The notes below the pieces were generated by a model that worked only from the letters and a program-made list of their open reading frames with translations, had not been told where the DNA came from and searched no databases. The position numbers and the translations under genes were made by a program. This document shows, in pieces, positions 43,280 to 51,954 of a DNA stretch of 64,000 bases. The first letter of the stretch is position 1. The number at the start of each line of letters is the position of its first letter. Source of the stretch: Allobosea sp. (GTDB taxonomy: Bacteria; Pseudomonadota; Alphaproteobacteria; Rhizobiales; Beijerinckiaceae); contig NZ_JAUYTP010000018.1 in NCBI RefSeq assembly GCF_030695125.1, forward strand, positions 62,001-126,000, given 5' to 3'.

Positions 43280-44200
43280 TCATACCGGCTTGGTGTGAAG
43301 CGCGATCTCCTGGCGTCGCATGACCGTGCCGTCGAGCTCGAAGCCGCGCTGCTCGAGCGTGATGTGCGGGGCTTTTCCGTCGCCCTCGATACGGAACAGG
43401 TGCCAGCTCGCCATCTCGCCATGGCCGAGCGGGCCGATCGAGGCCGAGGGCACGCCGACGATCGGCACGTCGCGGCCGGGGCCGGGCCGCCAGGCAAGCG
43501 AGAATTTGTGATTATGGCCGTGCAGCACGAGGTCGGCGCCCTTGCGCGCCAGCATCGCCTCGAACGCAGCCGCATCGACCAGTTCGCGTGACCGCCTCGC
43601 ACCGCCGACATAGGGCGGGTGATGGATCAGCACGACGCGGATCAGGCCCTCCTCGCGCGCGCGATCGAGCAGGATCTCGGTTTTCGCGATCTGATCGCGG
43701 CCGACCTTGCCGGTCGCCATCAGCGGCAGGGTTGGAACGCCGGTGTTCATGCCGATCAGCGCGATGTCGCCGCGCCGCCGATACCAGGGATAGCCGGCGC
43801 GCCCGTCGTCGCTGGCCACCCAGGGACCCAGAATTCCCGCCAGCGCCTTCAGGGAGGAGCGCGCATAGGCGTCGTGATTGCCGGGCACGAAGCTCACCGC
43901 CTCATGCGGCCCCAGCGTGTCCAGGAAGGTCGCGGCCGTCCTGAATTCCTGCGGCAGCCCGATATGGGAGACGTCGCCGGTGCAGGCGACATGATCGGGC
44001 GTCTGCGCGCGGATATCGGCGACGATCAGCGCCAGGATGTCCATGTCATGCGCATGCCGGCGCTTCCGGCGCCAATTGACGTAACCCGTCGCCCGCTTGC
44101 CGAGAAGCTGATGCAGTGAAAACCCGGCGAGCGGGGCGAGATGCGGGTCGGACAGATGCGCGAGCGTGAACACAGTCTCAGCGCTTGCCTTGCGGCCCAC
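43280..44200 (-). CDS. Metallophosphoesterase (calcineurin-like)
   Basis: 306 residues from a GTG at 44200. The metal-binding motifs of the family appear in order: LAHLSDPHLAPLAG (Asp-x-His), VACTGDVSHIG (GD), FVPGNHDAYARS (GNHD), LIHHPPYVGGARRS (HP) and ADLVLHGHNHKFSLAW (GHxH). It is cytoplasmic as judged by the absence of a signal. It might hydrolyse cyclic nucleotides or other phosphodiesters; the substrate is not identifiable from the motifs. It converges with the SDR gene. Confidence 0.88.
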   Translation of the reverse strand: MGRKASAETVFTLAHLSDPHLAPLAGFSLHQLLGKRATGYVNWRRKRRHAHDMDILALIVADIRAQTPDHVACTGDVSHIGLPQEFRTAATFLDTLGPHEAVSFVPGNHDAYARSSLKALAGILGPWVASDDGRAGYPWYRRRGDIALIGMNTGVPTLPLMATGKVGRDQIAKTEILLDRAREEGLIRVVLIHHPPYVGGARRSRELVDAAAFEAMLARKGADLVLHGHNHKFSLAWRPGPGRDVPIVGVPSASIGPLGHGEMASWHLFRIEGDGKAPHITLEQRGFELDGTVMRRQEIALHTKPV

Positions 44201-44257
44201 CCGTCGTCAAGCGTGAGGTCGCATGCCGGCTGGCAGCCTCCGTCACGAGGCGCGGTC

Positions 44258-44374
44258 TCAGTTCGCGGCGCCGGTCAGTTCGGAGACGATACGCGAATCG
44301 GTGAGGGTCAAAGCCGGCTGCCAGACGAAGGCGCGCTTGGCGCGGAAGCGAGCAATAATGAACGAGAGCAGCAT
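44258..44374 (-). CDS. Possible small 38-residue protein
   Basis: MLLSFIIARFRAKRAFVWQP then ALTLTDSRIVSELTGAAN. GGAAAG precedes the ATG by about nine bases. It is amphipathic and basic at the N-terminus, with an organisation reminiscent of the short DUF1127-like proteins but not a certain match. It is too short for confident calling. It faces away from the NUDIX gene across an A/T-rich region. Confidence 0.35.
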   Translation of the reverse strand: MLLSFIIARFRAKRAFVWQPALTLTDSRIVSELTGAAN

Positions 44375-44468
44375 AACGGAACTTTCCAAGTCGTGAGGCA
44401 GCGATATCGTCCTTGTTTGCGGCGCGTTTGTGACGCAGCGGCACGTGGAACGACGGTCCGCCATGCGC

Positions 44469-44493
44469 CAATTGCATATACAATTGATTAACC
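44469..44493. promoter_or_regulatory. A/T-rich promoter-like element with repeated CAATTG and TTAACC
   Basis: Between the small gene (minus) and the NUDIX gene (plus): two CAATTG copies (44469-44474 and 44481-44486) flank CATATA, followed by TTAACC (44488-44493). The composition stands out strongly against the GC-rich surroundings, which marks a likely promoter/operator region; the regulator is unknown. Confidence 0.4.
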
Positions 44494-44507
44494 AGAGGGC
44501 TTCGAGC

Positions 44508-45032
44508 GTGCCGGACATGTCACAGGCGTCAGATCCGCCCGGGCCGCAGCCGGGGCGGGAGAGGGGGCTGACGGGGCCGCAGCGCCTGATGATCCGCCTG
44601 CTGCATCTTTATTTTCGCTTTGCTCGCGGCATGACGCTGGGCGTGCGGGCCGCTGTTCTGAGCCAGACAGGCGAGGTCTTCCTGGTCCGCCACACCTACA
44701 CGCCGGGCTGGCAATTGCCGGGCGGCGGGGTCGAGGCCGGCGAGCCGATGATCGAGGCGCTGGCGCGCGAACTTGAGGAGGAGGCCAGGATCAGCCTGAG
44801 CGGGCCTGCGCAGCTGTTCGGCGTCTACTTCAACCGCAAGGTCTCGCGCCGCGATCACGTGGCGCTGTATGTCGTGCGCGACTTCGTAGTGGAGGAGGTC
44901 AAGAGGCCGGATCGGGAGATCGCCGAGGCGGGGTGGTTCGGGCTCGACGCCCTGCCGAAGGGGCTGACACCGGCGACGCGGCGGCGGCTCGAGGAGATCG
45001 CTGCAGGACAAGCTCCGGCGACGGATTGGTGA
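44508..45032 (+). CDS. NUDIX hydrolase
   Basis: 174 residues from a GTG at 44508 with GAGGG eight bases upstream; an ATG at 44517 has no such site. The NUDIX box reads GGGVEAGEPMIEALARELEE followed by EARI: the G-x5-E-x7-RE-L-x-E-E pattern with Ala in place of the last Gly. The preceding strand is VFLVRHTYTPGWQLPGGG. A short helix with hydrophobic residues (LMIRLLHLYFRFARGMTLGV) before the domain is unusual for NUDIX enzymes and may bind membrane. Substrate unknown (nucleoside diphosphate derivative). Confidence 0.82.
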   Translation: MPDMSQASDPPGPQPGRERGLTGPQRLMIRLLHLYFRFARGMTLGVRAAVLSQTGEVFLVRHTYTPGWQLPGGGVEAGEPMIEALARELEEEARISLSGPAQLFGVYFNRKVSRRDHVALYVVRDFVVEEVKRPDREIAEAGWFGLDALPKGLTPATRRRLEEIAAGQAPATDW

Positions 45033-45216
45033 AGGCGCCTGCCGGATGGACGCCCGCCCGGCGCTCTGCTACAGCGCCGCCATCATGACGAATGGGCTCC
45101 CGACCTCCCTGCTGCGACGACCGGCGCGCTGAACGCGCATCCCGGCATGGACGCGCCTTGCGCGGACCCTGCGCTCGCCCGCCAGCCTCTCTGCCCGCCT
45201 GCAGGTCTTCCTCGTC

Positions 45217-45717
45217 ATGACATCGCTGCCCCTGACCATTCGCCACGAGCTTCCCGTCGATGGCCCCGCCATCGAGCGGCTGCATGAACGCGCCTTCGGG
45301 CCGGGGCGCTTCGCCCGCACCGCCTTTCGCCTGCGCGAGGGCGTGCCGCCGGACGCCGATCTGACCTTCGCGGCCCATGTCGGCACCTTCCTCGTCGGTT
45401 CGATCCGGGTGACGCCGGTGGCGGCCGGTGGCCACACCGCGCTGATGCTGGGCCCGCTGACGGTCGATCCCGCCTTCGAGGGACGTGGCATCGGGGCGGC
45501 TCTGATGAACCGGTCGATCGATGCGGCGCGCGCCGCGGGCCATGACCTGATCATGCTGGTGGGGGACGCGCCCTATTATGCCCGCTTCGGCTTCACGGGG
45601 ATCCCGCCCGGGCAGCTTGTCCTGCCGGGGCCGGCCGATCCGGCGCGGTTCCTGGCGCTGGAACTGGTCACGGGCGTGCTCGCGCAGCGGCGCGGCGCGG
45701 TCACGGCGATCAGGTGA
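45217..45717 (+). CDS. GNAT-family N-acetyltransferase
   Basis: 166 residues. The GNAT core is MLGPLTVDPAFEGRGIGAAL with the acetyl-CoA loop GRGIGAAL, then a helix and the strand DLIMLVGDAPYYARFGFTGI typical of YhbS-like members. Opening MTSLPLTIRHELPVDGPAIE is a normal N-terminal strand. It is probably a small-molecule or protein acetyltransferase; the substrate is unassigned. A palindromic repeat follows within ten bases of its stop. Confidence 0.85.
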   Translation: MTSLPLTIRHELPVDGPAIERLHERAFGPGRFARTAFRLREGVPPDADLTFAAHVGTFLVGSIRVTPVAAGGHTALMLGPLTVDPAFEGRGIGAALMNRSIDAARAAGHDLIMLVGDAPYYARFGFTGIPPGQLVLPGPADPARFLALELVTGVLAQRRGAVTAIR

Positions 45718-45725
45718 GGCGCGCT

Positions 45726-45858
45726 TGTCTTTCCGGGGCTTCGCGACGCGAAGAACCCGGAACCCACGACCGGGCGCTTCCCTGGCCGTCAGCTCGAGAC
45801 AACGCTCACCCGGTCATGGGTTGCGGGTTCACTGCTGCGCAGCGCCCCGGAATGACAG
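45726..45858. repeat. Palindromic intergenic repeat, copy 1
   Basis: A roughly 133-base inverted repeat. The left arm (TTGTCTTTCCGGGGCTTCGC ... AACCCACGACCGGG) pairs imperfectly with the right arm, which ends CCGGAATGACAG. The core AACCCGGAACCCACGACC recurs in copy 2 at 50864-50997. It fills the space between the GNAT gene and the membrane protein end, and could act as a bidirectional terminator. Confidence 0.8.
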
Positions 45859-45860
45859 GG

Positions 45861-47957
45861 TTAGGCCGGGTCGGGCTTCCGGTTGAACCTGCGACCGCTC
45901 TCGCCGATCCAGCCGGCGACGAGCGCGCCGAAGAGCAGCGCCAGCCCGATCAGGCCGATGAAGAGCGGCGAAATCTGGACGCCGCGCACGATGCCGGAAT
46001 CGCTGATGCGCAGGCCGATCCAGTCCGAGCCGGAAAACTGGCTGCCCGACCGCACCGGGACGATGCGGGGCACGCTCACCCCGGAGCCGGTCTCCTGGCC
46101 GATGCGACGCGCGGAGCCGCCGCTCGCCTCGGCCAGGGCCTGAAGCGCCGTCGGATTGCTGACGACCTCCATCAGCTCGCGCGGATTCTCGGGCCCGACG
46201 CTGGCGAAGGCGGTGAGGTTGTCGCCGGAGATGCGATGCAGGCCGAATTCGCTGCTGGGAATGCGGGCGGTGAACAGGCCGGGACGGCCGGGTTCGAGCG
46301 GAACCGAGCGCGACTGGCCGTCGGGCCCGGTGACGGTCAGGGGCGCCGGATTTTCGCCCAGCGTCTGGCGCTCGACCTCGATGACGCCGCCGCGCGCGAC
46401 GGCACGCAGCGCCTCCTCCTCGAGATCAGGCTCCTTCATCAGCCAGTGGCCGAGGCGGCGCAGCAGGTCGAGATGGGGGCCGCCATCGCGGAAGCCGCGC
46501 GCCCAGAGCCAGGCGTGGTCGGAGAGAAACAGCGCGACGCGGCCCTTCTGTTCGCGCGCGAGAACCAGGAGAGGCCGCTCGCCGGGGCCGGTCATGACCG
46601 AGGAGCCGGTGCGGGCGCGGGCGCCGACCATGCGCAGCCATTCGCCCCATTGCGGCGGCTCGACCTCGGAGCCCGGTAGATCGCGCGTCACCGGATGGCG
46701 CTTGCCGGGATCGCTGACGCGGGCGCGATAGGCCTCGTCGATGACCGAGCCGTCCGGGATCGCCGGCAGGATCTGGTTGAGCGGCGTGCGCGCCAGCGAC
46801 TGGGCGCCGGCATATTCCGGACCCGCCGCGATCAGGAGCGCGCCGCCCTCGCGGACATAACGGACGATGTTGTCGAAATAGACCAGCGGCAGGATCGACT
46901 GGTTGGCATAGCGGTCGAATATGATCAGGTCGAATTCCTTGATCTTGACCTGGAACAGCTCGCGCGTCGGGAAGGCGATCAGCGAGAGCTCGTTGATCGG
47001 CGTGCCGTCCTGCTTCTCGGGCGGGCGCAGGATGGTGAAGTGCACGAGGTCGATATTGGCGTCGGCCTTGAGCAGGTTGCGCCAGGTGCGCTCGCCCGGG
47101 TGCGGCTCGCCCGAGACCAGCAGCACGCGCAGCTTGTCGCGGACGCCGTCGATGGTGATGACGGCGCGGTTGTTGGCGAGCGTCAGCTCGTTGTCGAGAG
47201 GGGCAGCCTCGATCTCGACGACATTGGGGCCGCCGCGGTCGATCCGCACCGGCACCGAGACGGTCTCACCGACGATCACCTCGCGGCGCGCAATGATCTC
47301 GCCGTCGCGGCGCACGATCAGGCCGGCGCGGCCGGGGCCGCCCTTTTCGAGCACGCGCAGGCGCACCGTCTGGTCCTTGCCGACGATGCCGAAGCGGGGC
47401 GAATCGACCAGCACGATGCGGCGGTCGATCTCGCGCTCGCGGCCGGTCGTCAGCACATGCAGTGGCGCGCGCAGGCCCAGCGCCTCGGCTGTGGGCGGCG
47501 CGTCATGGGCGAGACCGTCGGTGATGACGATGGCGCCGGCCACGCGCTCGGAAGGCACGTCGGCGAGGCTGGCGGCCAGAGCCTCGAACAGGCGGGTCCC
47601 GTCGCCGGAGCCCTGGGCATCGCGGACCTCGACGATGCGGGGTTCGACATTGGTCAGGCCGCGCAGCTGGCGCTCGACCTCGGCCTCGGCCGCCTGCGTT
47701 TGGGCCGTGCGGTCGCCCAGACGGTTGGACGCCGAGCGGTCGATGACGACGGAGACGACGTCCTTGACCGGCTCGCGATCCTCGAAGACGAGGGAGGGAT
47801 CGGCCAATGTCACTGTCAGCACAGCGAGCGCCAGCGCCCGCAGGATGGCGCTCCTGCCTGCCAGCACGATCGCCGCGCCCGCCGCCAGCGCCGCCAGGAC
47901 GGAGAGCCCGATCAGCAGTGGCAGCGGGACGAGGGGGGCGAAGGAGAGGCTCCACAT
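45861..47957 (-). CDS. Membrane protein of the MoxR-DUF58-DUF4159 operon (glutamine amidotransferase-like)
   Basis: 698 residues. N-terminal helices (1-50), a VWA-like strand with VVSVVIDRSASNRLGDRTAQ, the stretch VAGAIVITDGLAHDAPPTAE, an immunoglobulin-like region (150-240), then a class-I-amidotransferase-like Rossmann region (KLRVLLVSGEPHPGERTWRN ... FDLIIFDRYANQSILPLVYF ... GGALLIAAGPEYAGAQSLAR). The last helix (about 660-685) anchors the C-terminus. Catalytic Cys of true amidotransferases is not evident. It is the last gene of an operon with DUF4159; a role in a membrane-assembled VWA complex is known only by association. Confidence 0.75.
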   Translation of the reverse strand: MWSLSFAPLVPLPLLIGLSVLAALAAGAAIVLAGRSAILRALALAVLTVTLADPSLVFEDREPVKDVVSVVIDRSASNRLGDRTAQTQAAEAEVERQLRGLTNVEPRIVEVRDAQGSGDGTRLFEALAASLADVPSERVAGAIVITDGLAHDAPPTAEALGLRAPLHVLTTGREREIDRRIVLVDSPRFGIVGKDQTVRLRVLEKGGPGRAGLIVRRDGEIIARREVIVGETVSVPVRIDRGGPNVVEIEAAPLDNELTLANNRAVITIDGVRDKLRVLLVSGEPHPGERTWRNLLKADANIDLVHFTILRPPEKQDGTPINELSLIAFPTRELFQVKIKEFDLIIFDRYANQSILPLVYFDNIVRYVREGGALLIAAGPEYAGAQSLARTPLNQILPAIPDGSVIDEAYRARVSDPGKRHPVTRDLPGSEVEPPQWGEWLRMVGARARTGSSVMTGPGERPLLVLAREQKGRVALFLSDHAWLWARGFRDGGPHLDLLRRLGHWLMKEPDLEEEALRAVARGGVIEVERQTLGENPAPLTVTGPDGQSRSVPLEPGRPGLFTARIPSSEFGLHRISGDNLTAFASVGPENPRELMEVVSNPTALQALAEASGGSARRIGQETGSGVSVPRIVPVRSGSQFSGSDWIGLRISDSGIVRGVQISPLFIGLIGLALLFGALVAGWIGESGRRFNRKPDPA

Positions 47958-48012
47958 CAGATCGGGTTCCTGTTGGCGCGCCCCGCGCGCCGTTCGAGCA
48001 TCCCCTCAGCCG

Positions 48013-50850
48013 TCACTGGCCCAACCTTTCGAGCAGGGCCGGGACATGGACCTGGTCGGCCTTGTAGTTGCCGGTGAGCGCATACATCACGAGGTTGACG
48101 CCGGCCCGCAGCGCCATTTCGCGCTGACGCGGGTCGGAGCCCGACAGCGGCACCAGCGGCTCGCCGCGCCGGTTGATCGCCCAGGCCGCGGCGAGGTCGT
48201 TGGAGGTGATGACGATCGGCGAGACATTGTCGCCGGCTCGGGCCGGGCGGCGGCCATCGGCGCCGGCGGGCGGCAGGATCTCGACCCAGGTCGTGCCGGT
48301 GTCATAGCGGCCGGCGAAGCCGTCGAGGATGTAGAAGGTCTTGGTCAGGACATGGTCGCGCGGCAGCGGCTCGAGCTCGGGGATGTCGAGCGTCTGCAGC
48401 ATGCGGCGCAATTGCTCGCCCTCGGGCGTGGTGCCGCCGCCGGGCCGCGCGCTCATCGCATCGCGGGTGTCGAAGATCACCAGCCCGCCGCCCTTCATAT
48501 AGGCTTCGAGCTTGCGCAGCGTCTCGGCGGCGGGAATCGGCCGGCCGGCGACGATGGGCCAGTACAGCACCGGGAAGAAGGCGAGTTCGTCGCGGTCGGC
48601 ATTGACGCCAACGGCCTCGCCGGGCTCCAGCGCGGTGCGGGCGCCGAGCACGATGTTCAACCCCGCGAGCCCGGCCTTCGACATGTCGTCGACCGCCTTG
48701 TCGCCGGTGACGACATAGGCGAGCCGGGTCACGGCACCTGCGGCGAAGAGTTCGCGCGGGATCGGCGGGCGCGGGTCGACAGCGGCAATAGCGGGCGCCG
48801 ACGGTGGGGTGGCCTGAGCCATGGCAGGCCCAGGCGACGCCACCACTCCCGCGACAGCCAGCGCCAGCAGGATCGCGGCAGGCGCGGCGCGGCGGGCCTT
48901 GCGGGCAAAGGACAACCGGCCGCCGAGCCAGAGCGTCGCCAGCGTGTCGGCGACCAGCAGCAGCAGCGCCAGCACCAGCAATTGCGGGCGGATGTCGCGC
49001 GCGACCGGCTTGTCGACGGGAAGGATCGGCGCGCCGAGTGCCACCAGGTCGATGGCGCGCAGCGTGTCGGTCGGGTTGAGCGCGTTCATCGCGAGAGAGC
49101 CGTCGGCGGGGCCGTAGATGCCCGGCGGGTGGGCGAGGGTGGCGCGCGCCGTGAAGCTGCGAGCGACGGGCTGCGCGGTGGCGGGCGGGCTGCGGAAGGC
49201 GCCGCTGCCGTCGAGAACGCGGGTCGGCGACAGGGTTTCCACGCGGGCATCCTCTCCCTCGGCTGCGGCGGGTCCGGTGCCGGCCAGGCCGACGATCTTT
49301 CTGAGCATCTCGACGAAGAGGCCCGACAGCGGCAGGTTCGACCAGGTGGTATCGGCGGTGACATGCATCATCGCGATCATGCCGTCGCCGCGCCGCTCGC
49401 CGGTGACGACAGGCGTGCCGTCCTCCAGCGCCGCCCAGGTCTTGCGCGACAGGTCGGCCTCGGGCTCGGCCAGGATCTGCCTGCTGACGCGGACATCATC
49501 GTTGATCTGGGTGCCGAAGAAAGGGCTCTCGCGGGTGAAGGGCGCGAGCTTGCGCGGCGTTTCCCAGGACAGGCCGCCGCCGAGCGTGCGGCCGCCGCGG
49601 CGCAGGCGCACCGGCGTCAGATCGTCCGATGCCGCGGCCAGACGCGCCCCAGCAAAGCGCAGCAGTACGCCGCCGCGCTGGATGAAGGCGTTGATCTTGC
49701 CGGCGGTGTCGGCGTCGAGCGCGCCGATATCGGCCAGCACCAGAACCGAGAGGTTCTGCGCCAGCAATTCGCCGACCGGGTCGGTCGAGCCCGGACGCGG
49801 TTCGCGGATCTCGGCGAAGGGCGAAAGGGCGCGCGAGACATAATAGGTCGGCGAGAGCAGCGGCTGGGCGGTGTCAGTGGTGGCGCCCGAGACGATGCCG
49901 ACGCGGCGACGCTTGGCGCGGTCGTCGAGCAGGGCGACCGCGGCCGCGCTGCGCTCGCCCACGATCTCGAGCCGCGAGACGGCGTTGCGGACTTCGATCG
50001 GAAGCGTCAGGCGCGCGGTCGTCTGCAGGTCGGACCCGCTGAAGACGAAGGGCGCATCGCCGAGCGGCAGGCCCTTGAGGTCGAGCGCGCGGACCTGGCC
50101 GCTGGCGGCGGCCGACGGCGTCGGGCGCAGCACCTTGACCGCCAGCGCGCCGGCGAGGTTGTCGGGTGCGGCGAGGGCCAGTTGGTCGATCGCGCCGGCA
50201 TGGATCGAGAGGCGGCGCGCATCGGCGACCTGCTTCAGTCGCGCCAGGAAGGACGAATCATCGGTCACGGATAGCCCGTCGGCGACCCAGACGATCTCGG
50301 CGTCCGGCGCGGTGCGCAGAAAGGCCTCGATGCGGGGCAGATGCGCCGAGCGGTCGGGCGCATGCGGCTGAAGCGCAAACGCGCGCAGCCGGTCGAGCGC
50401 GGCGCGGGGTTCCGACAGCGCGATCTCGCTCGGGTTCTCGGCGAGCCCCAGCAGCGCGACCGGGCGGCCCTCGCGGCCGGCGGCGGCGACACGGGATTCG
50501 GCCACCAGCAGGCGCTCGGGCCAATCGGTCGCGGCGCCAAAGCCGTTGTCGATCATGAGCAGCATCGGTCCGCGCAAGGGACCGGCCTCGCGCGGCGGGT
50601 TCCAGACCGGGCCGGCGACGGCCAGGATTGCCAGCGCCGCGACGAGCATGCGCAGCGCCAGAAGCCACCACGGCGTATGGGCCGGCATTTCGCGCTTGGC
50701 GACGAGGTCGGCCATGATCTTGAGCGGCGGAAAATCGATCCGGCGGGGCCGCGGCGGCGTCACCCGCAGGATCAGCCACAGCGCCGGCAGCAGGGCGAGT
50801 GCCGCGAGCGCGAGCGGGGCGGAGAAGGCGAGGGGCAACGAGCTCAGCAT
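48013..50850 (-). CDS. BatA-N/DUF4159 membrane protein
   Basis: 945 residues. An N-terminal aerotolerance-regulator-type domain (LSSLPLAFSAPLALAALALL ... LWLILRVTPPRPRRIDFPPL) with two membrane helices, then a VWA-like region (LLMIDNGFGAATDWPERLLV). A helix near residue 655 precedes the C-terminal DUF4159 domain (TRLAYVVTGDKAVDDMSKAG ... NADRDELAFFPVLYWPIVAG ... GGGLVIFDTRDAMSARPGGG ... NLVMYALTGNYKADQVHVPA). It belongs to a widely conserved alphaproteobacterial operon with MoxR and DUF58 genes; the molecular role is unresolved. Confidence 0.82.
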   Translation of the reverse strand: MLSSLPLAFSAPLALAALALLPALWLILRVTPPRPRRIDFPPLKIMADLVAKREMPAHTPWWLLALRMLVAALAILAVAGPVWNPPREAGPLRGPMLLMIDNGFGAATDWPERLLVAESRVAAAGREGRPVALLGLAENPSEIALSEPRAALDRLRAFALQPHAPDRSAHLPRIEAFLRTAPDAEIVWVADGLSVTDDSSFLARLKQVADARRLSIHAGAIDQLALAAPDNLAGALAVKVLRPTPSAAASGQVRALDLKGLPLGDAPFVFSGSDLQTTARLTLPIEVRNAVSRLEIVGERSAAAVALLDDRAKRRRVGIVSGATTDTAQPLLSPTYYVSRALSPFAEIREPRPGSTDPVGELLAQNLSVLVLADIGALDADTAGKINAFIQRGGVLLRFAGARLAAASDDLTPVRLRRGGRTLGGGLSWETPRKLAPFTRESPFFGTQINDDVRVSRQILAEPEADLSRKTWAALEDGTPVVTGERRGDGMIAMMHVTADTTWSNLPLSGLFVEMLRKIVGLAGTGPAAAEGEDARVETLSPTRVLDGSGAFRSPPATAQPVARSFTARATLAHPPGIYGPADGSLAMNALNPTDTLRAIDLVALGAPILPVDKPVARDIRPQLLVLALLLLVADTLATLWLGGRLSFARKARRAAPAAILLALAVAGVVASPGPAMAQATPPSAPAIAAVDPRPPIPRELFAAGAVTRLAYVVTGDKAVDDMSKAGLAGLNIVLGARTALEPGEAVGVNADRDELAFFPVLYWPIVAGRPIPAAETLRKLEAYMKGGGLVIFDTRDAMSARPGGGTTPEGEQLRRMLQTLDIPELEPLPRDHVLTKTFYILDGFAGRYDTGTTWVEILPPAGADGRRPARAGDNVSPIVITSNDLAAAWAINRRGEPLVPLSGSDPRQREMALRAGVNLVMYALTGNYKADQVHVPALLERLGQ

Positions 50851-50863
50851 GGGCCCGCTTCCT

Positions 50864-50997
50864 CTGTCATTCCGGGACGGCCCGAAGGGCCGGGCCCGGA
50901 ACCCACGACCTGGCTTGACCTCAGGGCACCATCGAAATTCTGTCGTGCCCGGTCGTGGGTTCCGGGTTCTTCGCTGCGCGAAGCTCCGGAATGACAG
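50864..50997. repeat. Palindromic intergenic repeat, copy 2
   Basis: CTGTCATTCCGGGACGGCCC (from 50864) to AAGCTCCGGAATGACAG (ending 50997) forms a long inverted repeat. It carries the same AACCCACGACC / GGTCGTGGGTT core as the element at 45726-45858. It sits inside the DUF58-DUF4159 intergenic gap, so the operon transcript would contain a strong stem-loop. Confidence 0.8.
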
Positions 50998-51025
50998 GAC
51001 GTGTTTCGGAGAAAAGCGGCTGCCT

Positions 51026-51940
51026 TCATCGCCCGGTCCCCCGCGCCGCCGCCACCAGGCTGGCGATGCGCAGGACGCCCTCGCTCGCCGGGCGGTCCGT
51101 GCGGTGGAGCGTCAGCGTCCAGCCGGCCTTGCGGCAGGCCTCGCGGATCGCGTCGCGATGGGCTTCGAGCCGCTGGCGGTATTCCGCGCCCCAGGCGCCG
51201 GCATCGCCGACGCGCAGAGACAGCCCGTCCTCGAGATCGAAGAGTTCGGCCTGGCCGGTGAAGGGGAAGGTTTCCTCGATCGGGTCGGCGATCAGCAGGA
51301 CATGGCCGCGCGCGCCCGACGACGACAGCGTCGCGATGCGCTGGGCGAGCGCGGCGGATGGCGACAAGCCGTCGGTGATGATGATCGCATCGGCCAGACG
51401 CGGCAGCGGCCCGTCGGGCGGCAGATCGAGCTCTGCCCCCTTCGCATCGGCCAGGATCGCCTGCGCCAGCGTCTCGACGATGCGGCGCGAGGCCAGCGCC
51501 CGCGTCAGCCCGAGATGGCCGACGCGCTCTCCGCCATCGACCAGCGTCTCGGCCAGGGCAAAGCCCGCGATCAGCGCACGATCAACCTTGGAGGCCAGCG
51601 CCAGCGAGGAGGCGAAGCCCATCGAGGCGGAGCGGTCGATCCAGAGCCAGATGGCGTGCGAGGCCTCCCATTCGCGTTCGCGCACGAAGAGATGGCCGTC
51701 CCGGGCCGAGCGGCGCCAGTCGATCCGCGACGAGGATTCGCCCGTCACCAGCGGGCGGTATTGCCAGAAGGTCTCGCCGGGGCCGGCGCGCCTGCGGCCA
51801 TGGATGCCGTGCAGGCTGGCGGATACGCGGCGCGCCTCCAGGATCAGCCGCGGCAGTCGCGCGGCGAGATCGAGCGAGGCGGTGACGACCGGCCTGGCGG
51901 GCTGGCGTTCGGTGGACCCGAGAACGCGCGTGCGCAGCAT
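51026..51940 (-). CDS. DUF58 (VWA-like) protein
   Basis: 304 residues from ATG 51940, GGAGGAG eight bases upstream. The DUF58 signature is FWQYRPLVTGESSSRIDWRR followed by SARDGHLFVREREWE, then a VWA-type strand IWLWIDRSASMGFASSLALA with the MIDAS-like DxSxS pattern (D-R-S-A-S). LPRLADAIIITDGLSPSAAL supplies a further acidic site. DUF58 proteins are encoded next to MoxR ATPases and are thought to be their partners in assembling complexes. Here the gene starts fifteen bases after the MoxR stop. Confidence 0.88.
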   Translation of the reverse strand: MLRTRVLGSTERQPARPVVTASLDLAARLPRLILEARRVSASLHGIHGRRRAGPGETFWQYRPLVTGESSSRIDWRRSARDGHLFVREREWEASHAIWLWIDRSASMGFASSLALASKVDRALIAGFALAETLVDGGERVGHLGLTRALASRRIVETLAQAILADAKGAELDLPPDGPLPRLADAIIITDGLSPSAALAQRIATLSSSGARGHVLLIADPIEETFPFTGQAELFDLEDGLSLRVGDAGAWGAEYRQRLEAHRDAIREACRKAGWTLTLHRTDRPASEGVLRIASLVAAARGTGR

Positions 51941-51954
51941 CGGCTCGGCTCCTC

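Noticed and set aside
46921..50274. Plus-strand open frame of over 1100 residues opposite the DUF4159 operon
   Set aside because: Low-complexity Arg/Ser/Ala translation, no start signal, and it covers the complement of two recognisable membrane protein genes.
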